In this document: positions 33,580 through 42,167 of the stretch, piece after piece
Position numbering within the stretch: the first letter of the stretch is position 1
How the letters are laid out: every line of letters starts with the position of its first letter
Source: Jiangella muralis
GTDB taxonomy: Bacteria; Actinomycetota; Actinomycetes; Jiangellales; Jiangellaceae
Direction of reading: 5' to 3'
Assembly (NCBI RefSeq): GCF_001270745.1
Contig: NZ_LFXL01000027.1
Location: forward strand, 172,506-236,505
DNA: 64,000 nucleotides
Notes under the pieces: model-generated
Database searches by the model: none
What the model was told of the DNA's origin: nothing
Seen by the model: only the letters and a program-made list of their open reading frames with translations
Translations under genes and position numbers: made by a program

Positions 33580-34440
33580 TCACCGACGCCGCAGGCCGGT
33601 CAGCCGATCCGGGTTCCGGAACGCCAGCAGCCGCGCCACCTGGCCGTCCCTCGTCTCGATGAGACCGGCGACGTCCAGCCGGCCGTCCAGCCAGCCGATG
33701 ACGCCCGGCTCGCCGTTCAGCTCGGCGTACTCGAACCGGTAGCCGGCTAGCTCGCTGCGGACCACCACGCCCGTGAGCAGCCGGGCCACCTTCTCCCGGC
33801 CGATGATCGGACGACGACCGGCCCGCGCCTTCCCGTCGGTGTCGTTCACCATGACGACGTCGGGCGCCAGCACCTCCATCAGCTCGGCCAGGTTCCCCTC
33901 CGAGGCGGCGCGCAGGAACCGCTCGGTGACCGCGCGGCGCTGCTCCGGGTCGGTGTCGAACCGCGGCCGTCGCGCCTGGACGTGCTCGCGGGCCCGGTGC
34001 GCGACCTGCCGCACCGACGCCTCGCTACGGTCCAGCGCCGACGCGATCTCCGTGTGCGCGAAACCGAACACCTCGCGCAGCACGAACACCGCCCGCTCGA
34101 CCGGCGTCAGCGTCTCCAGGACGACGAGCATCGCCATCGACACGTCCTCGGCCAGCTCGATGCCGCCGGCCGCGTCGGGGCCGGTCACCAGCGGCTCCGG
34201 CAGCCACGGCCCGACGTAGGTCTCGCGCCGGGTGCGCAGCGCGCGCAGCCGGTTCAGCGCCAGCCGGGTCGCGATGCGGACGAGGTACGCCTTCGGCTCG
34301 AGGACGTCGGAGCGGTCGTCGGCGGACCACCGCAGCCAGGTGTCCTGCACGACGTCCTCGGCGTCGGCGACGCTGCCGAGCAGTTCGTACGCGACGGTGA
34401 ACAGCAGCCCGCGGTGCCGCTGGAACGGGTCGTCGGTCAT
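33580..34440 (-). CDS. ECF sigma factor with SnoaL-like tail (SigJ type)
   Basis: A 286-residue extracytoplasmic-function sigma factor. Region 2 is FQRHRGLLFTVAYELLGS and DAEDVVQDTWLRW; region 4 is LTPVERAVFVLREVFGFAHT with EIASALDRSEASVRQVAHRA. A C-terminal SnoaL/NTF2-like domain (FLRAASEGNLAELMEVLAPD, VMVNDTDGKAR, ends DGQVARLLAFRNPDRL) replaces a separate anti-sigma factor, as in the ECF41/SigJ group, where this tail tunes activity. ATG 34440 was chosen because the domain begins there. Divergent from the DUF1990 gene; ECF41 loci usually neighbour a carboxymuconolactone decarboxylase or oxidoreductase target, not seen immediately here. Confidence 0.88.
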   Translation of the reverse strand: MTDDPFQRHRGLLFTVAYELLGSVADAEDVVQDTWLRWSADDRSDVLEPKAYLVRIATRLALNRLRALRTRRETYVGPWLPEPLVTGPDAAGGIELAEDVSMAMLVVLETLTPVERAVFVLREVFGFAHTEIASALDRSEASVRQVAHRAREHVQARRPRFDTDPEQRRAVTERFLRAASEGNLAELMEVLAPDVVMVNDTDGKARAGRRPIIGREKVARLLTGVVVRSELAGYRFEYAELNGEPGVIGWLDGRLDVAGLIETRDGQVARLLAFRNPDRLTGLRRR

Positions 34441-34581
34441 GGCGCCGGCGCCATCTCGTCGGTCACCTCCGGCGTGGTCGTCGCCTCCAACGCAGTGTAG
34501 AGGCCGGTGCGTGCGTGCCATGCCCATCAGACACGCACCGGGACGCGGATGTGACACGGCGCTGTGGCAGAGTCGCGCGTG

Positions 34582-35091
34582 ATGTCCTTCACCTACGCCG
34601 AGGTCGGCGCCACCCGCGACGGCGGGCCGCTGCCGTCCGGCTATCACCACGCGCGCGTCCGCGAGCGCGTCGGCCACGGCCGGGCCGCCTTCACCGCCGT
34701 CGTCGAGGGCGTCGTGACGTTTCGCCTGCACCGCGGCGCCGGCCTGCGGGTGACGTCGTCCGCGCCGCGTGCCGCCGAAGGCGTCCGGGTCACCAGCACG
34801 ATGGCCAGGCTGCTGCGCATCCCCTGCCAGGTGGTCTGGGTCGCCGACGACGAGCGCCGCGGCGGGTTCGGCTACGGCACACTGCCCGGCCACCCCGCGC
34901 GCGGCGAGGAGTCCTTCGTCGCCGAGCTCGACGACCACGACGACGTCTGGTTCACGGTGACGGCCTTCAGCCGGCCGGCCGCGTGGTACGCCCGGCTGGG
35001 CGGGCCGCTCACCCGCGCCGCCCAGGCCGTCGCCACCCGCCGCTATGTGACGGCCGCCCGCCGGCTAGCGGTCTCGGCGTCAGACGGCTGA
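34582..35091 (+). CDS. DUF1990 family protein
   Basis: A 169-residue protein with DUF1990 features: an N-terminal FTYAEVGATRD, then GYHHARVRERVGHGRAAFTA and, in the second half, EESFVAELDDHDDVWFTVTA with a C-terminal RYVTAARRLA. The family is widespread in actinobacteria and plants and its function is unknown; a lipid-binding-like fold has been suggested for it. A GTG at 34564 would add six residues. It is divergent from the sigma-factor gene and might be under its control, although no ECF-type promoter was recognised. Confidence 0.75.
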   Translation: MSFTYAEVGATRDGGPLPSGYHHARVRERVGHGRAAFTAVVEGVVTFRLHRGAGLRVTSSAPRAAEGVRVTSTMARLLRIPCQVVWVADDERRGGFGYGTLPGHPARGEESFVAELDDHDDVWFTVTAFSRPAAWYARLGGPLTRAAQAVATRRYVTAARRLAVSASDG

Positions 35092-35207
35092 CCAGCGGCG
35101 ACGAAACGGGCAACCGGCTAGAGGTTAGCCCGGAAGTTAGCCCTACCGGTTTCCGAGTGGTTGCGGCGCTCATCCTCAGGTGACATCCGAGCCCCGAGGA
35201 GGGCACC

Positions 35208-35765
35208 ATGACAACCATGCTGGAGCAGCGCCGTGCGAGTGACGCCTGGACCGTCGACGACCTCGACCAGTTCCTCGAGAACGACGGCAACCGCTACGAG
35301 CTCGTCGACGGGACGCTCGTCGTGAGCCCTTCGCCCCGGCCGAAGCACCAGTGGATCAGCACCGAGCTCTACCGGGCGCTCGATCGAGCGTGTCCGGCCG
35401 AACTGAAGGTGTTCTACGCCCCGCTGGACTGGCAGCCGAACCAGCGCAACTCGCTGGAACCGGACCTCCTGGTCGTACCCAAGAAGGACGTCGGCGACGG
35501 GCCGCTCACCACGCCGCTGCGACTGGCCGTCGAGATTCTGTCGCCGAGTAGCCGGCTCTACGACACCAAGGTCAAGTTCGCGAAGTACGCCGAGGGCGGC
35601 GTGGCGTCCTACTGGATCGTCGACCCCGACGGCGGGCCGTCGATCGTCGCCTACGACCTCGTCGACGGCGACTACGTGGAGGTGGCCCGGGGCAGCGGCG
35701 ACGACGAGGTACGGCTGGTGCTGCCGTACCCGGTGGCGGTCACGCCGTCGGCCCTCCTCGGCTGA
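35208..35765 (+). CDS. Uma2 family (DUF820) putative endonuclease
   Basis: A 185-residue PD-(D/E)XK-fold protein of the Uma2/DUF820 family, abundant in cyanobacteria and actinobacteria. Catalytic-type residues lie in GNRYELVDGTLVVSPSP, SLEPDLLVVPKKD (the D) and LAVEILSPSSRLYD (ExL/S), followed by KYAEGGVASYWIVDPD, the family hallmark. Nuclease activity is predicted from the fold only; targets are unknown. GAGGAGGGCACC before ATG 35208 gives a good start. It often occurs alone, as here, without a partner toxin or transposase. Confidence 0.85.
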   Translation: MTTMLEQRRASDAWTVDDLDQFLENDGNRYELVDGTLVVSPSPRPKHQWISTELYRALDRACPAELKVFYAPLDWQPNQRNSLEPDLLVVPKKDVGDGPLTTPLRLAVEILSPSSRLYDTKVKFAKYAEGGVASYWIVDPDGGPSIVAYDLVDGDYVEVARGSGDDEVRLVLPYPVAVTPSALLG

Positions 35766-35826
35766 GGCGCGTCCGCGCTGGTCCGGGTGTGTCCGCAGGG
35801 CGAGATGATCAGCGGGTGAACGTGAC

Positions 35827-35855
35827 GTGGACCTCGACGATCCGTCCGGTATGGT
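35827..35855 (+). promoter_or_regulatory. Promoter of candidate structured RNA
   Basis: GTGGAC (35827-35832) and TATGGT (35850-35855) are spaced by exactly 17 bp, a good actinobacterial housekeeping promoter with the TAnnnT -10 pattern. Transcription would start near 35862, 278 bases before the next start codon and immediately before a hairpin-rich stretch. Confidence 0.45.
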
Positions 35856-35861
35856 GTAGGT

Positions 35862-36112
35862 ATCGAAGTGAGATCGTGCTGTTCGCCGGCACGGGCTCGC
35901 CCTTCCGGCGGTCGACCACCGGACCGAAGGGTCCAACGACGCCGGGTTGGCGCCCGGAGTCCCAGACCAGTTCACATCACGGGTCCATTCGACGAGTGCC
36001 GTGGAGTCAGAACGCCGGCGGAGTCAAGCAGGATCCGCCGACCCGTCGGCCCATGGCAACGTTCGGGTACCGGTTGCGGCCCCGGCTCGCTGCGGAGGCC
36101 GGGGTCGCAACC
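35862..36112 (+). ncRNA. Candidate structured non-coding RNA or long leader
   Basis: A non-coding stretch of about 250 bases between Uma2 and acVLRF1, part of a 374-bp gene-free interval. Local hairpins follow one another: CGCCGG 35884-35889 with CCGGCG 35905-35910 enclosing GGG/CCC; GGACC-GAAG-GGTCC at 35921-35934; CGGCGGA 36016-36022 with TCCGCCG 36034-36040; and a 15-bp stem 36072-36086 with 36098-36112 (one G-U pair, 11-base loop), terminator-like. A promoter lies just upstream. It does not carry the conserved cores of RNase P RNA, tmRNA, SRP RNA or the riboswitches I know. It could be a small RNA or a regulatory leader for acVLRF1. Confidence 0.35.
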
Positions 36113-36139
36113 TCCGATCCATCGGGCATCCTCGTACGC

Positions 36140-36796
36140 ATGCCCGATCGCGTGCTCACCGTCTCACCGGTTCGGCTCGAGACCTGGCTGGCCGGCTTCG
36201 CCCGGCGCCACGGCGCCACCACCCACCGGGCCGGGCCCGACGCCGTCGTGGTCGAGGCGGCGGACGGGGCGGTGGCGAGCTGCGCGGTCCCGTTCCCGCC
36301 GTTGCGGCCGGACGACGCCGCGCCGTACGGCGGGCTGCCGGCACACGCACTGCTCGACCGCCGGGTCGGGGTGCTGCTGGTCCGCCGGGGCGGCTACGCG
36401 GCCGGCGTCTTCGCGGGCGCCACGCTGGTGACGTCGAAGGTGGGGTCGCGACACGTGCAGGGCCGGACGGCGGCCGGCGGGCAGTCGCAGCAGCGGTTCG
36501 CCCGGCGCCGCGAGAAGCAGGCCCGCGAGGCGTTCGAGGCCGCCGCCGACGTCGCGGCCCGGGTGCTGCTGCCGCACGCGGCCGAGCTGGACGCCGTCGT
36601 CACCGGTGGCGACCGTGCCGCCGTCGACCACGTGCTCGCCGACCGCCGGCTGACGGCGCTCGCGCAGCTGCGCGAGCGGTCCGCGGGGCTGCCGCACCTC
36701 GCCCTCCCGGACCCGAAGCGGGCCGTCCTGGAGGCGACGCCGGCCACCTTCCGGGCGATCCGGATCACCCTCACGGAGCCGGAGGTCACACCGTGA
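36140..36796 (+). CDS. acVLRF1 family peptidyl-tRNA hydrolase
   Basis: A 218-residue actinobacterial member of the Vms1/ANKZF1-like release-factor group (VLRF1), thought to cleave peptidyl-tRNA on stalled ribosomes. The core is HVQGRTAAGGQSQQRFARRR, with the GGQ-like Gln loop and the following basic helix (EKQAREAFEAAADVAARVLL). The C-terminal part ends LRERSAGLPHLALPDPKRAV and a beta-strand rich tail. ATG 36140 was preferred because earlier in-frame starts lie in the hairpin-rich leader. A terminator-like stem ends 27 bases before the start, so expression may depend on read-through or a promoter inside the stem region. Confidence 0.8.
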   Translation: MPDRVLTVSPVRLETWLAGFARRHGATTHRAGPDAVVVEAADGAVASCAVPFPPLRPDDAAPYGGLPAHALLDRRVGVLLVRRGGYAAGVFAGATLVTSKVGSRHVQGRTAAGGQSQQRFARRREKQAREAFEAAADVAARVLLPHAAELDAVVTGGDRAAVDHVLADRRLTALAQLRERSAGLPHLALPDPKRAVLEATPATFRAIRITLTEPEVTP

Positions 36797-36910
36797 TCAG
36801 GCCAACACACCGAGTCCGGACCGTCGGTGGTCGCGCCCGAGGGGCAGGCGTAGGTTAGCAAGTGACAGGTCCCGGGCCTGACGATGTCGTCGAGAGGAAG
36901 CTCAAAAGCC

Positions 36911-37534
36911 ATGGCCGACTATTCTCTGCCGGATCTCCCCTACGACTACGGTGCGCTCGAGCCGCACATCGCCGGTCAGATCATGGAGCTCCACCACTCC
37001 AAGCATCACCAGGCGTACGTCGCCGGCACGAACACCGCCCTCGAGCAGCTCGAGGAGGCGCGCGCCACGAACAAACTCGGCACCGTCAACCAGCTGCAGA
37101 AGAACCTGGCGTTCAACCTCGCCGGCCACGTCAACCACACCGTGTTCTGGAACAACCTGTCGCCCGAGGGCGGCGACCGGCCCGACGGCGACCTCGGTGC
37201 CGCGGTCGACGAGTTCTTCGGCTCCTTCGACGGCTTCCGCGCGCACTACACGGCGGCCGCGCTGGGCATCCAGGGCTCCGGCTGGTCCATCCTGGCGTGG
37301 GAGAGCCTCGGTCAGCGGCTGGTCATCGAGCAGCTCTACGACCACCAGGGCAACCTCGCCGCCGGCACCGTCCCGCTGCTCATGCTCGACATGTGGGAGC
37401 ACGCGTTCTACCTGCAGTACAAGAACGTGAAGCCCGACTACGTGGCGGCGTTCTGGAACATCGTCAACTGGCCGGACGTCGCCACGCGGTTCGAGGCGGC
37501 CCGGTCGAAGACCTCGGGGCTCCTGACGCCCTGA
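36911..37534 (+). CDS. sodA: Superoxide dismutase (Mn/Fe family)
   Basis: A 207-residue cytosolic superoxide dismutase converting superoxide to peroxide and oxygen. The four metal ligands are in [10 protein letters not shown] (first His), [10 protein letters not shown] (second His) and [14 protein letters not shown] (Asp and His). [11 protein letters not shown] and the short loop before it are typical of actinobacterial enzymes that use manganese or iron; the metal cannot be fixed from sequence alone. GAGGAAG precedes ATG 36911. A strong hairpin follows at 37544-37572. The gene stands alone after acVLRF1, 114 bp apart. Confidence 0.93.
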   Translation: MADYSLPDLPYDYGALEPHIAGQIMELHHSKHHQAYVAGTNTALEQLEEARATNKLGTVNQLQKNLAFNLAGHVNHTVFWNNLSPEGGDRPDGDLGAAVDEFFGSFDGFRAHYTAAALGIQGSGWSILAWESLGQRLVIEQLYDHQGNLAAGTVPLLMLDMWEHAFYLQYKNVKPDYVAAFWNIVNWPDVATRFEAARSKTSGLLTP

Positions 37535-37543
37535 TCCGCTCGT

Positions 37544-37572
37544 GAGGGCGCCGGCAGCCGGCCGGCGCCCTC
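37544..37572 (+). terminator. Rho-independent-type terminator of sodA
   Basis: A perfect 12-bp stem GAGGGCGCCGGC / GCCGGCGCCCTC with a 5-base loop begins 10 bases after the superoxide dismutase stop. There is no clear U-tract, which is usual in high-GC actinomycetes. Confidence 0.7.
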
Positions 37573-37590
37573 GACCGTCCGGAGGCCAGC

Positions 37591-37704
37591 GTGTTCAAAC
37601 CGCCGCCACAGCCGAGTCGACGCGGCACCGCCGTCCGCATCGCCCTCGTCGCGCTGTGTGCCGGCTACGCGTCCGTGCTCGCCGGACTCCTGCTCGGCCG
37701 CTGA
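37591..37704 (+). CDS. 37-residue membrane peptide
   Basis: A short gene with GGAGGCCAGC immediately before GTG 37591. The product has a Pro/Arg-rich head (FKPPPQPSRRGTAVR) and one hydrophobic helix (IALVALCAGYASVLAGLLLG) ending in Arg, a small tail-anchored or single-pass peptide. Family unknown. It lies just after the sodA terminator stem, so it needs either read-through or its own promoter, which I could not identify. The ribosome binding site and clean reading frame favour a real gene. Confidence 0.5.
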   Translation: MFKPPPQPSRRGTAVRIALVALCAGYASVLAGLLLGR

Positions 37705-37806
37705 GCCCGGCCGCCTGTGTGCGGCCTCACATCCGGCCCCCGTCACGCTCGCGGGCCCCCGCTCGGTCGTCTTGGTGTCACGCTCATCGACACCGAGAGG
37801 ACCACC

Positions 37807-38253
37807 ATGACGCAACGCCTGAGCTTCCCCGCCACGACCCCCGCGGGCTACCGGGCCGTCTACGCCCTGTCCGACTACGTCAAGGCCAACGTCGACCACC
37901 GGCTCATGTGGCTGGTCGAGTTGCGCGCCTCGATCATCAACGGCTGCTCGTTCTGCGTCGACATGCACAGCCGTGACGCGCTGGCCGACGGCGAGGACGC
38001 CCGGCGGCTGTTCGCCGTCGGCGCCTGGGAGGACGCGCCGTTCTTCGACGAGCGGGAGCGGGCGGCGCTGGCGCTCACCGACGCCGTCACCCGGCTGGCC
38101 GACGACGGCGGCGTGTCCGACGACGTGTGGGACACGGCCGCGAAGCACTTCTCCGAGAAGGAACTGGCCGACCTCCTGCTGACGATCGCGACCATCAACG
38201 TGTGGAACCGCATCAACGTCCCCACCAGAACACCCCCGCCGGCAACGGCCTGA
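37807..38253 (+). CDS. Carboxymuconolactone decarboxylase/AhpD-like protein
   Basis: A 148-residue all-helical AhpD-fold protein. The redox motif C47-S-F-C50 is in ASIINGCSFCVDMHSRDA, with the downstream His expected of AhpD-type thiol reductants. DERERAALALTDAVTRLAD and ELADLLLTIATINVWNRINV complete the fold. A CxxC member of this family is more likely a thiol peroxidase or its reductant than a muconolactone decarboxylase. GAGAGGACCACC precedes ATG 37807. Its closeness to superoxide dismutase is consistent with oxidative-stress duty. Confidence 0.85.
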   Translation: MTQRLSFPATTPAGYRAVYALSDYVKANVDHRLMWLVELRASIINGCSFCVDMHSRDALADGEDARRLFAVGAWEDAPFFDERERAALALTDAVTRLADDGGVSDDVWDTAAKHFSEKELADLLLTIATINVWNRINVPTRTPPPATA

Positions 38254-38298
38254 GGACCAGCGGCGGCCAGGGGGCGACCGGAATGTACCGTCAGCGAC

Positions 38299-39177
38299 AT
38301 GATCGCCTCGCTTGCCCGACGCGCCCTGTACGCCCTCGCCACCAGCACGGAGGTCGAGTCGGCGGTTCGCGCGATCCCGCCGGTCCAGGACCTCGCCTAC
38401 AACGCCGCCCGCCGCTACGTCGCCGGGGCGACGCTGGACGAGGCGCTGGAGACCGTGCGCCGGCTGACCGGCGACGGCCTGGGGGTCAGCCTCGACCTGT
38501 TCGGTGAGGGCGCCGCCGACGAGGAGGCGCTGGCCGCGACGGTGCGCGGCTACCGCGAGGCGGCGGCCGCGCTGGCTGGCCTGGGCGGCGACGTGAGCCT
38601 GGAGATCGTGCCGTCGCACCTGGGGCTGGACCTCGGGCTGGACGTCTGCCGCCGGCACGTCGAGCAGCTGGTCGAGCTGCTGCCGGCGAACTCGCGGCTG
38701 GAGATCAGCGCCGAGGAGAGCCACCGCACGCCGCGCATCATGGACCTCACCGTCGCGCTGGCCGAGGCGGGCGCGCCGGTGCTGGCGACCGTCCAGGCGA
38801 ACCTGCGCCGCAGTCCCGGCGACGTCGACCGGCTGCTCGCCGCCGGGGTCCCGGTGCGACTGGCCAAGGGCGCCTACCTCGAGTCCGCCGAGGTCGCGCA
38901 CGCGTGGGGCGAGGCGGCCAGCGTCGCGTTCGTCCGGCTGGCCCACCAGTTGCACGCCGCCGGTTCGGTGCCGGTGCTGGCGACCCACGACCGCGTGCTG
39001 CGCGAGGCGCTGCTGGAGGCGCTACCCGGCGCCGGGGTCGAGCTGCTGCTGGGTGTCCGCGAGGACGACGCCCGCGAGCTGGCCGCCCGCGGCGTCCCCG
39101 TCCGCATCTACGCGCCGTACGGCGACCGCTGGTTCCGTTACTGGATGCGCCGGGTGGCCGAGGCGCAGGGCGCCTGA
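38299..39177 (+). CDS. Proline dehydrogenase
   Basis: A 292-residue FAD enzyme oxidising L-proline to pyrroline-5-carboxylate, the first step of proline breakdown; the length is that of monofunctional actinobacterial PruB-type enzymes. Barrel blocks include GLGVSLDLFGEGAADEE, LEISAEESHRTPRIMDLTV, LATVQANLRRSPGDVDRLL, VRLAKGAYLESAEVA and the C-terminal substrate helix IYAPYGDRWFRYWMRRVAE, whose two Arg bind the proline carboxylate. The pyrroline-5-carboxylate dehydrogenase gene is not adjacent. ATG 38299 has no strong ribosome binding site. Confidence 0.87.
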   Translation: MIASLARRALYALATSTEVESAVRAIPPVQDLAYNAARRYVAGATLDEALETVRRLTGDGLGVSLDLFGEGAADEEALAATVRGYREAAAALAGLGGDVSLEIVPSHLGLDLGLDVCRRHVEQLVELLPANSRLEISAEESHRTPRIMDLTVALAEAGAPVLATVQANLRRSPGDVDRLLAAGVPVRLAKGAYLESAEVAHAWGEAASVAFVRLAHQLHAAGSVPVLATHDRVLREALLEALPGAGVELLLGVREDDARELAARGVPVRIYAPYGDRWFRYWMRRVAEAQGA

Positions 39178-39178
39178 C

Positions 39179-39487
39179 TCACGCCGCCTGCAGGGTGCGG
39201 GTCTCGAACAGCCGGTCCGCCACGCGCTGACCGTCGCGCACGAACGCGACGAGGTAGGCGCGCAGCTCGCCGACGAACTCGGCGACGGCGTCGGGGCCGA
39301 AGCCGGCGATGCCGGCCAGCGCGACGACGTCGGCGGTCTCGGCGTCGACGACGGCTTGGGTCATCCGCTCCGGGTCGTGACCGCAGGCGATCGTCAGGCT
39401 GCGGATGGTCTCGCCGCGCTCGAGGGCGGCCGCCAGGGCCGCGGGGGTGACGCCGAGGATGTGTGCCGCCGTCGGGATCGCGTACAT
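39179..39487 (-). CDS. Hypothetical protein, 102 residues
   Basis: A small helical cytosolic protein I cannot assign. The segment LGVTPAALAAALERGETIRS followed by LTIACGHDPERMTQAVVDAE resembles a short helical repeat seen in actinobacterial hypothetical proteins (LGhs..eL...l..G.sh.elA...GhD...h..Ah). The C-terminal half has GFGPDAVAEFVGELRAYLVA. ATG 39487 is the most likely start; longer readings run into the phosphoketolase promoter region. Convergent with proline dehydrogenase, stops adjacent; divergent from phosphoketolase, 160 bp apart. Confidence 0.5.
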   Translation of the reverse strand: MYAIPTAAHILGVTPAALAAALERGETIRSLTIACGHDPERMTQAVVDAETADVVALAGIAGFGPDAVAEFVGELRAYLVAFVRDGQRVADRLFETRTLQAA

Positions 39488-39647
39488 GGCCGTCTCCATC
39501 GTCTGGGGGTTCGAGTCCGTTCGTGCTAGTGATCCTTCCGGTCCTTCCTGAGAACATCCGGAGACGGTCCTGAGAAACGGGTATGAGTCGGCGCCTCCCG
39601 GGTACATGCTGGTCCTTGACGAGCAGCCCACCGAAGGAGCGGCGACG

Positions 39648-42128
39648 ATGCTCGACGAGGCCGGCACCAGGACCATCGACGACGCCCTGCTCACCCGCAT
39701 CGACGCGTGGTGGCGGGCGGCCAACTACCTCTCCGTCGGGCAGATCTACCTGCTGGACAACCCGTTGCTGCGCGAGCCGCTGCGCGCCGAGCACGTCAAG
39801 CCACGACTGCTCGGCCACTGGGGCACCTCACCCGGCCAGAACTTCCTGTACGCGCACCTCAACCGCGCGATCGTGCAGCGCGACCTCGACATGATCTACC
39901 TGTCCGGGCCCGGCCACGGCGGCCCGTCACTGGTGTCGGCGGCGTGGCTCGACGGCACGTACAGCGAGGTCTACTCCAACGTCGGCGACGACGAGCAGGG
40001 CCTGCGCGAGCTGTTCCGCCAGTTCTCCTTCCCCGGCGGCATCCCCAGCCACATCGCGCCCGAGACGCCGGGCTCGATCCACGAGGGCGGCGAGCTGGGC
40101 TACGTGCTGTCGCACGCCTACGGCGCCGCGTTCGACAACCCCGGCCTGACGGTGGCGGCCTGCATCGGCGACGGCGAAGCCGAGACCGGCCCGCTGGCCA
40201 CCGCCTGGCACAGCAACAAGTTCCTCAACCCGGCGACGGACGGCGCGGTGCTGCCGATCCTGCACCTCAACGGGTACAAGATCGCCAACCCGGCGGTGCT
40301 GGCCCGCATCCCCCGCGGTGAGCTGGAGGCGCTGCTGACTGGCTACGGCTACACGCCGTACTGGTTCGAGGGCGGCTTCGACGACGAGGACCACCTGTCC
40401 GTGCACCGCCGCTTCGCCACGCTGCTGGACGAGGTGCTCGACCACGTCGCGACGATCCAGCGCGACGCGCGCGAGGGCGGCGCGGCGGGCCGGCCGGCCT
40501 GGCCCGCCGTCGTGTTCAAGACGCCGAAGGGCTGGACCGGCCCGCGTGAGGTCGACGGCCATCTGGTCGAGAACACCTACCGGGCGCACCAGGTGCCGAT
40601 GAACGCCGTCCGCGGCAACGAGGCGTACACCCGGCTGCTGGAGCAGTGGATGCGCTCGTACCGGCCCGGGGAACTGTTCGACGACGACGGCCGGCTCCGC
40701 GCCGACCTGCGCGAGCTGTCGCCGTCCGGGCCGCGGCGGATGAGCGCGAACCCGCACGCGAACGGCGGCGTGCTCACCCGCGACCTGCGGCTGCCGGACT
40801 TCCGCGACTACGCGGTCGACGTGCCGGTGCCGGGCGGCGCGGTCGCCGAGCCGACGAGGGTGCTGGGTGGGTGGCTGGCCGGAATCGTCCGGGAGAACCC
40901 CTCGAACTTCCTCATCATGGGGCCGGACGAGACGGCGTCGAACCGGCTCGGGGCGGCCGTCGACGTCGCCGGCAAGCGCTGGCTGGGCGAGACGCTGCCG
41001 ACGGACGACTCGCTGTCGCCGACCGGCCGGGTGCTGGAGATGCTGTCCGAGCACCAGTGCCAGGGCTGGCTCGAGGGCTACCTGCTGACCGGCCGGCATG
41101 GGCTGTTCAACTGCTACGAGGCGTTCATCCACATCATCGACGCGATGTTCAACCAGCACGCGAAGTGGCTGAAGGTGACTCGCGAGATCCCGTGGCGGGC
41201 GCCCATCCCGTCGCTGAACTACCTGCTGTCGTCGCACGTGTGGCGGCAGGACCACAACGGCTTCTCGCACCAGGACCCCGGCTTCATCGACCACGTGGTG
41301 AACAAGAAGGCCGACGTCATCCGGGTGTACCTGCCGCCGGACGCGAACACGCTGCTGTCCACGTACGACCACTGCCTGAAGAGCCGCGACTACGTCAACG
41401 TCGTCGTCGCCGGCAAGCAGCCCGGCCCGCAGTGGCTGACCATGGACGAGGCGGTCGCCCACTGCACGCGCGGCATCGGCATCTGGGAGTGGGCCAGCAC
41501 CGACGGCGGCGAGGGCGAGCCGGACATCGTCCTGGCCTGCGCCGGCGACGTCCCCACCGTCGAGACGCTGGCCGCCGTCGACCTCATCCGCCGGCACCTG
41601 CCGCAGCTGCGGGTGCGGGTCATCAACGTGGTCGACCTCATGCGGCTGCAGGACGAGGGCGAGCACCCGCACGGGCTGAGCGACCGCGAGTTCGACGCGC
41701 TGTTCACCACGGACAAGCCGGTGGTGTTCGCGTACCACGGCTACCCGTGGCTGATCCACCGGCTGACCTACCGGCGCACCAACCACGACAACATCCACGT
41801 CCGCGGCTACAAGGAGGAGGGCACCACCACGACGCCGTTCGACATGGTGATGCTCAACGACCTCGACCGCTACCACCTGGTCATGGACGTCATCGACCGC
41901 GTGCCCGGGCTGGCCGCCGAGCAGGCCGTGCTGCGGCAGCGGATGGCCGACGCCCGGCTGCGGGCCCGGCAGTACACCCGCGAGCACGGCACCGACCTCC
42001 CCGAGGTGGCCGAGTGGGCCTGGCCCGACGCGCGCGCCCGCGGGCTGCCGGCGCGCACGGGCGACGACACCGCCGCCGACTTCGAGGCCGCGCCCGGGCC
42101 GGTGCAAGGCGAACGCACGGACGGCTGA
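39648..42128 (+). CDS. xfp: Phosphoketolase (xylulose-5-P/fructose-6-P)
   Basis: An 826-residue thiamine-diphosphate enzyme that cleaves xylulose-5-phosphate or fructose-6-phosphate with phosphate to acetyl phosphate, glyceraldehyde-3-phosphate or erythrose-4-phosphate. Key blocks: [31 protein letters not shown], the cofactor Mg site [40 protein letters not shown], and [20 protein letters not shown] with the catalytic His. Length fits the XFP family. ATG 39648 was chosen for the AAGGAGC site eight bases upstream. No acetate kinase or phosphotransacetylase gene is nearby. Confidence 0.93.
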   Translation: MLDEAGTRTIDDALLTRIDAWWRAANYLSVGQIYLLDNPLLREPLRAEHVKPRLLGHWGTSPGQNFLYAHLNRAIVQRDLDMIYLSGPGHGGPSLVSAAWLDGTYSEVYSNVGDDEQGLRELFRQFSFPGGIPSHIAPETPGSIHEGGELGYVLSHAYGAAFDNPGLTVAACIGDGEAETGPLATAWHSNKFLNPATDGAVLPILHLNGYKIANPAVLARIPRGELEALLTGYGYTPYWFEGGFDDEDHLSVHRRFATLLDEVLDHVATIQRDAREGGAAGRPAWPAVVFKTPKGWTGPREVDGHLVENTYRAHQVPMNAVRGNEAYTRLLEQWMRSYRPGELFDDDGRLRADLRELSPSGPRRMSANPHANGGVLTRDLRLPDFRDYAVDVPVPGGAVAEPTRVLGGWLAGIVRENPSNFLIMGPDETASNRLGAAVDVAGKRWLGETLPTDDSLSPTGRVLEMLSEHQCQGWLEGYLLTGRHGLFNCYEAFIHIIDAMFNQHAKWLKVTREIPWRAPIPSLNYLLSSHVWRQDHNGFSHQDPGFIDHVVNKKADVIRVYLPPDANTLLSTYDHCLKSRDYVNVVVAGKQPGPQWLTMDEAVAHCTRGIGIWEWASTDGGEGEPDIVLACAGDVPTVETLAAVDLIRRHLPQLRVRVINVVDLMRLQDEGEHPHGLSDREFDALFTTDKPVVFAYHGYPWLIHRLTYRRTNHDNIHVRGYKEEGTTTTPFDMVMLNDLDRYHLVMDVIDRVPGLAAEQAVLRQRMADARLRARQYTREHGTDLPEVAEWAWPDARARGLPARTGDDTAADFEAAPGPVQGERTDG

Positions 42129-42167
42129 CGGCGTCCGGCTGTCGGTGCGGCGGGGCAGAATGCCGCC

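Noticed and set aside
35862..36112. RNase P RNA, tmRNA, SRP RNA or a known riboswitch
   Set aside because: I looked for conserved cores (for example GAAAGTCC/ACAGAAA, a tRNA-like CCA end, GGAAGGAAGCAG-type SRP loop, cobalamin and SAM boxes) and found none.
37807..38253. Carboxymuconolactone decarboxylase of aromatic catabolism
   Set aside because: The CxxC motif and absence of other protocatechuate-pathway genes favour an AhpD-like redox protein.
39505..39525. tRNA T-arm-like GGGGGTTCGAGTCC
   Set aside because: The T-stem does not pair and no acceptor, D or anticodon arms are found around it.
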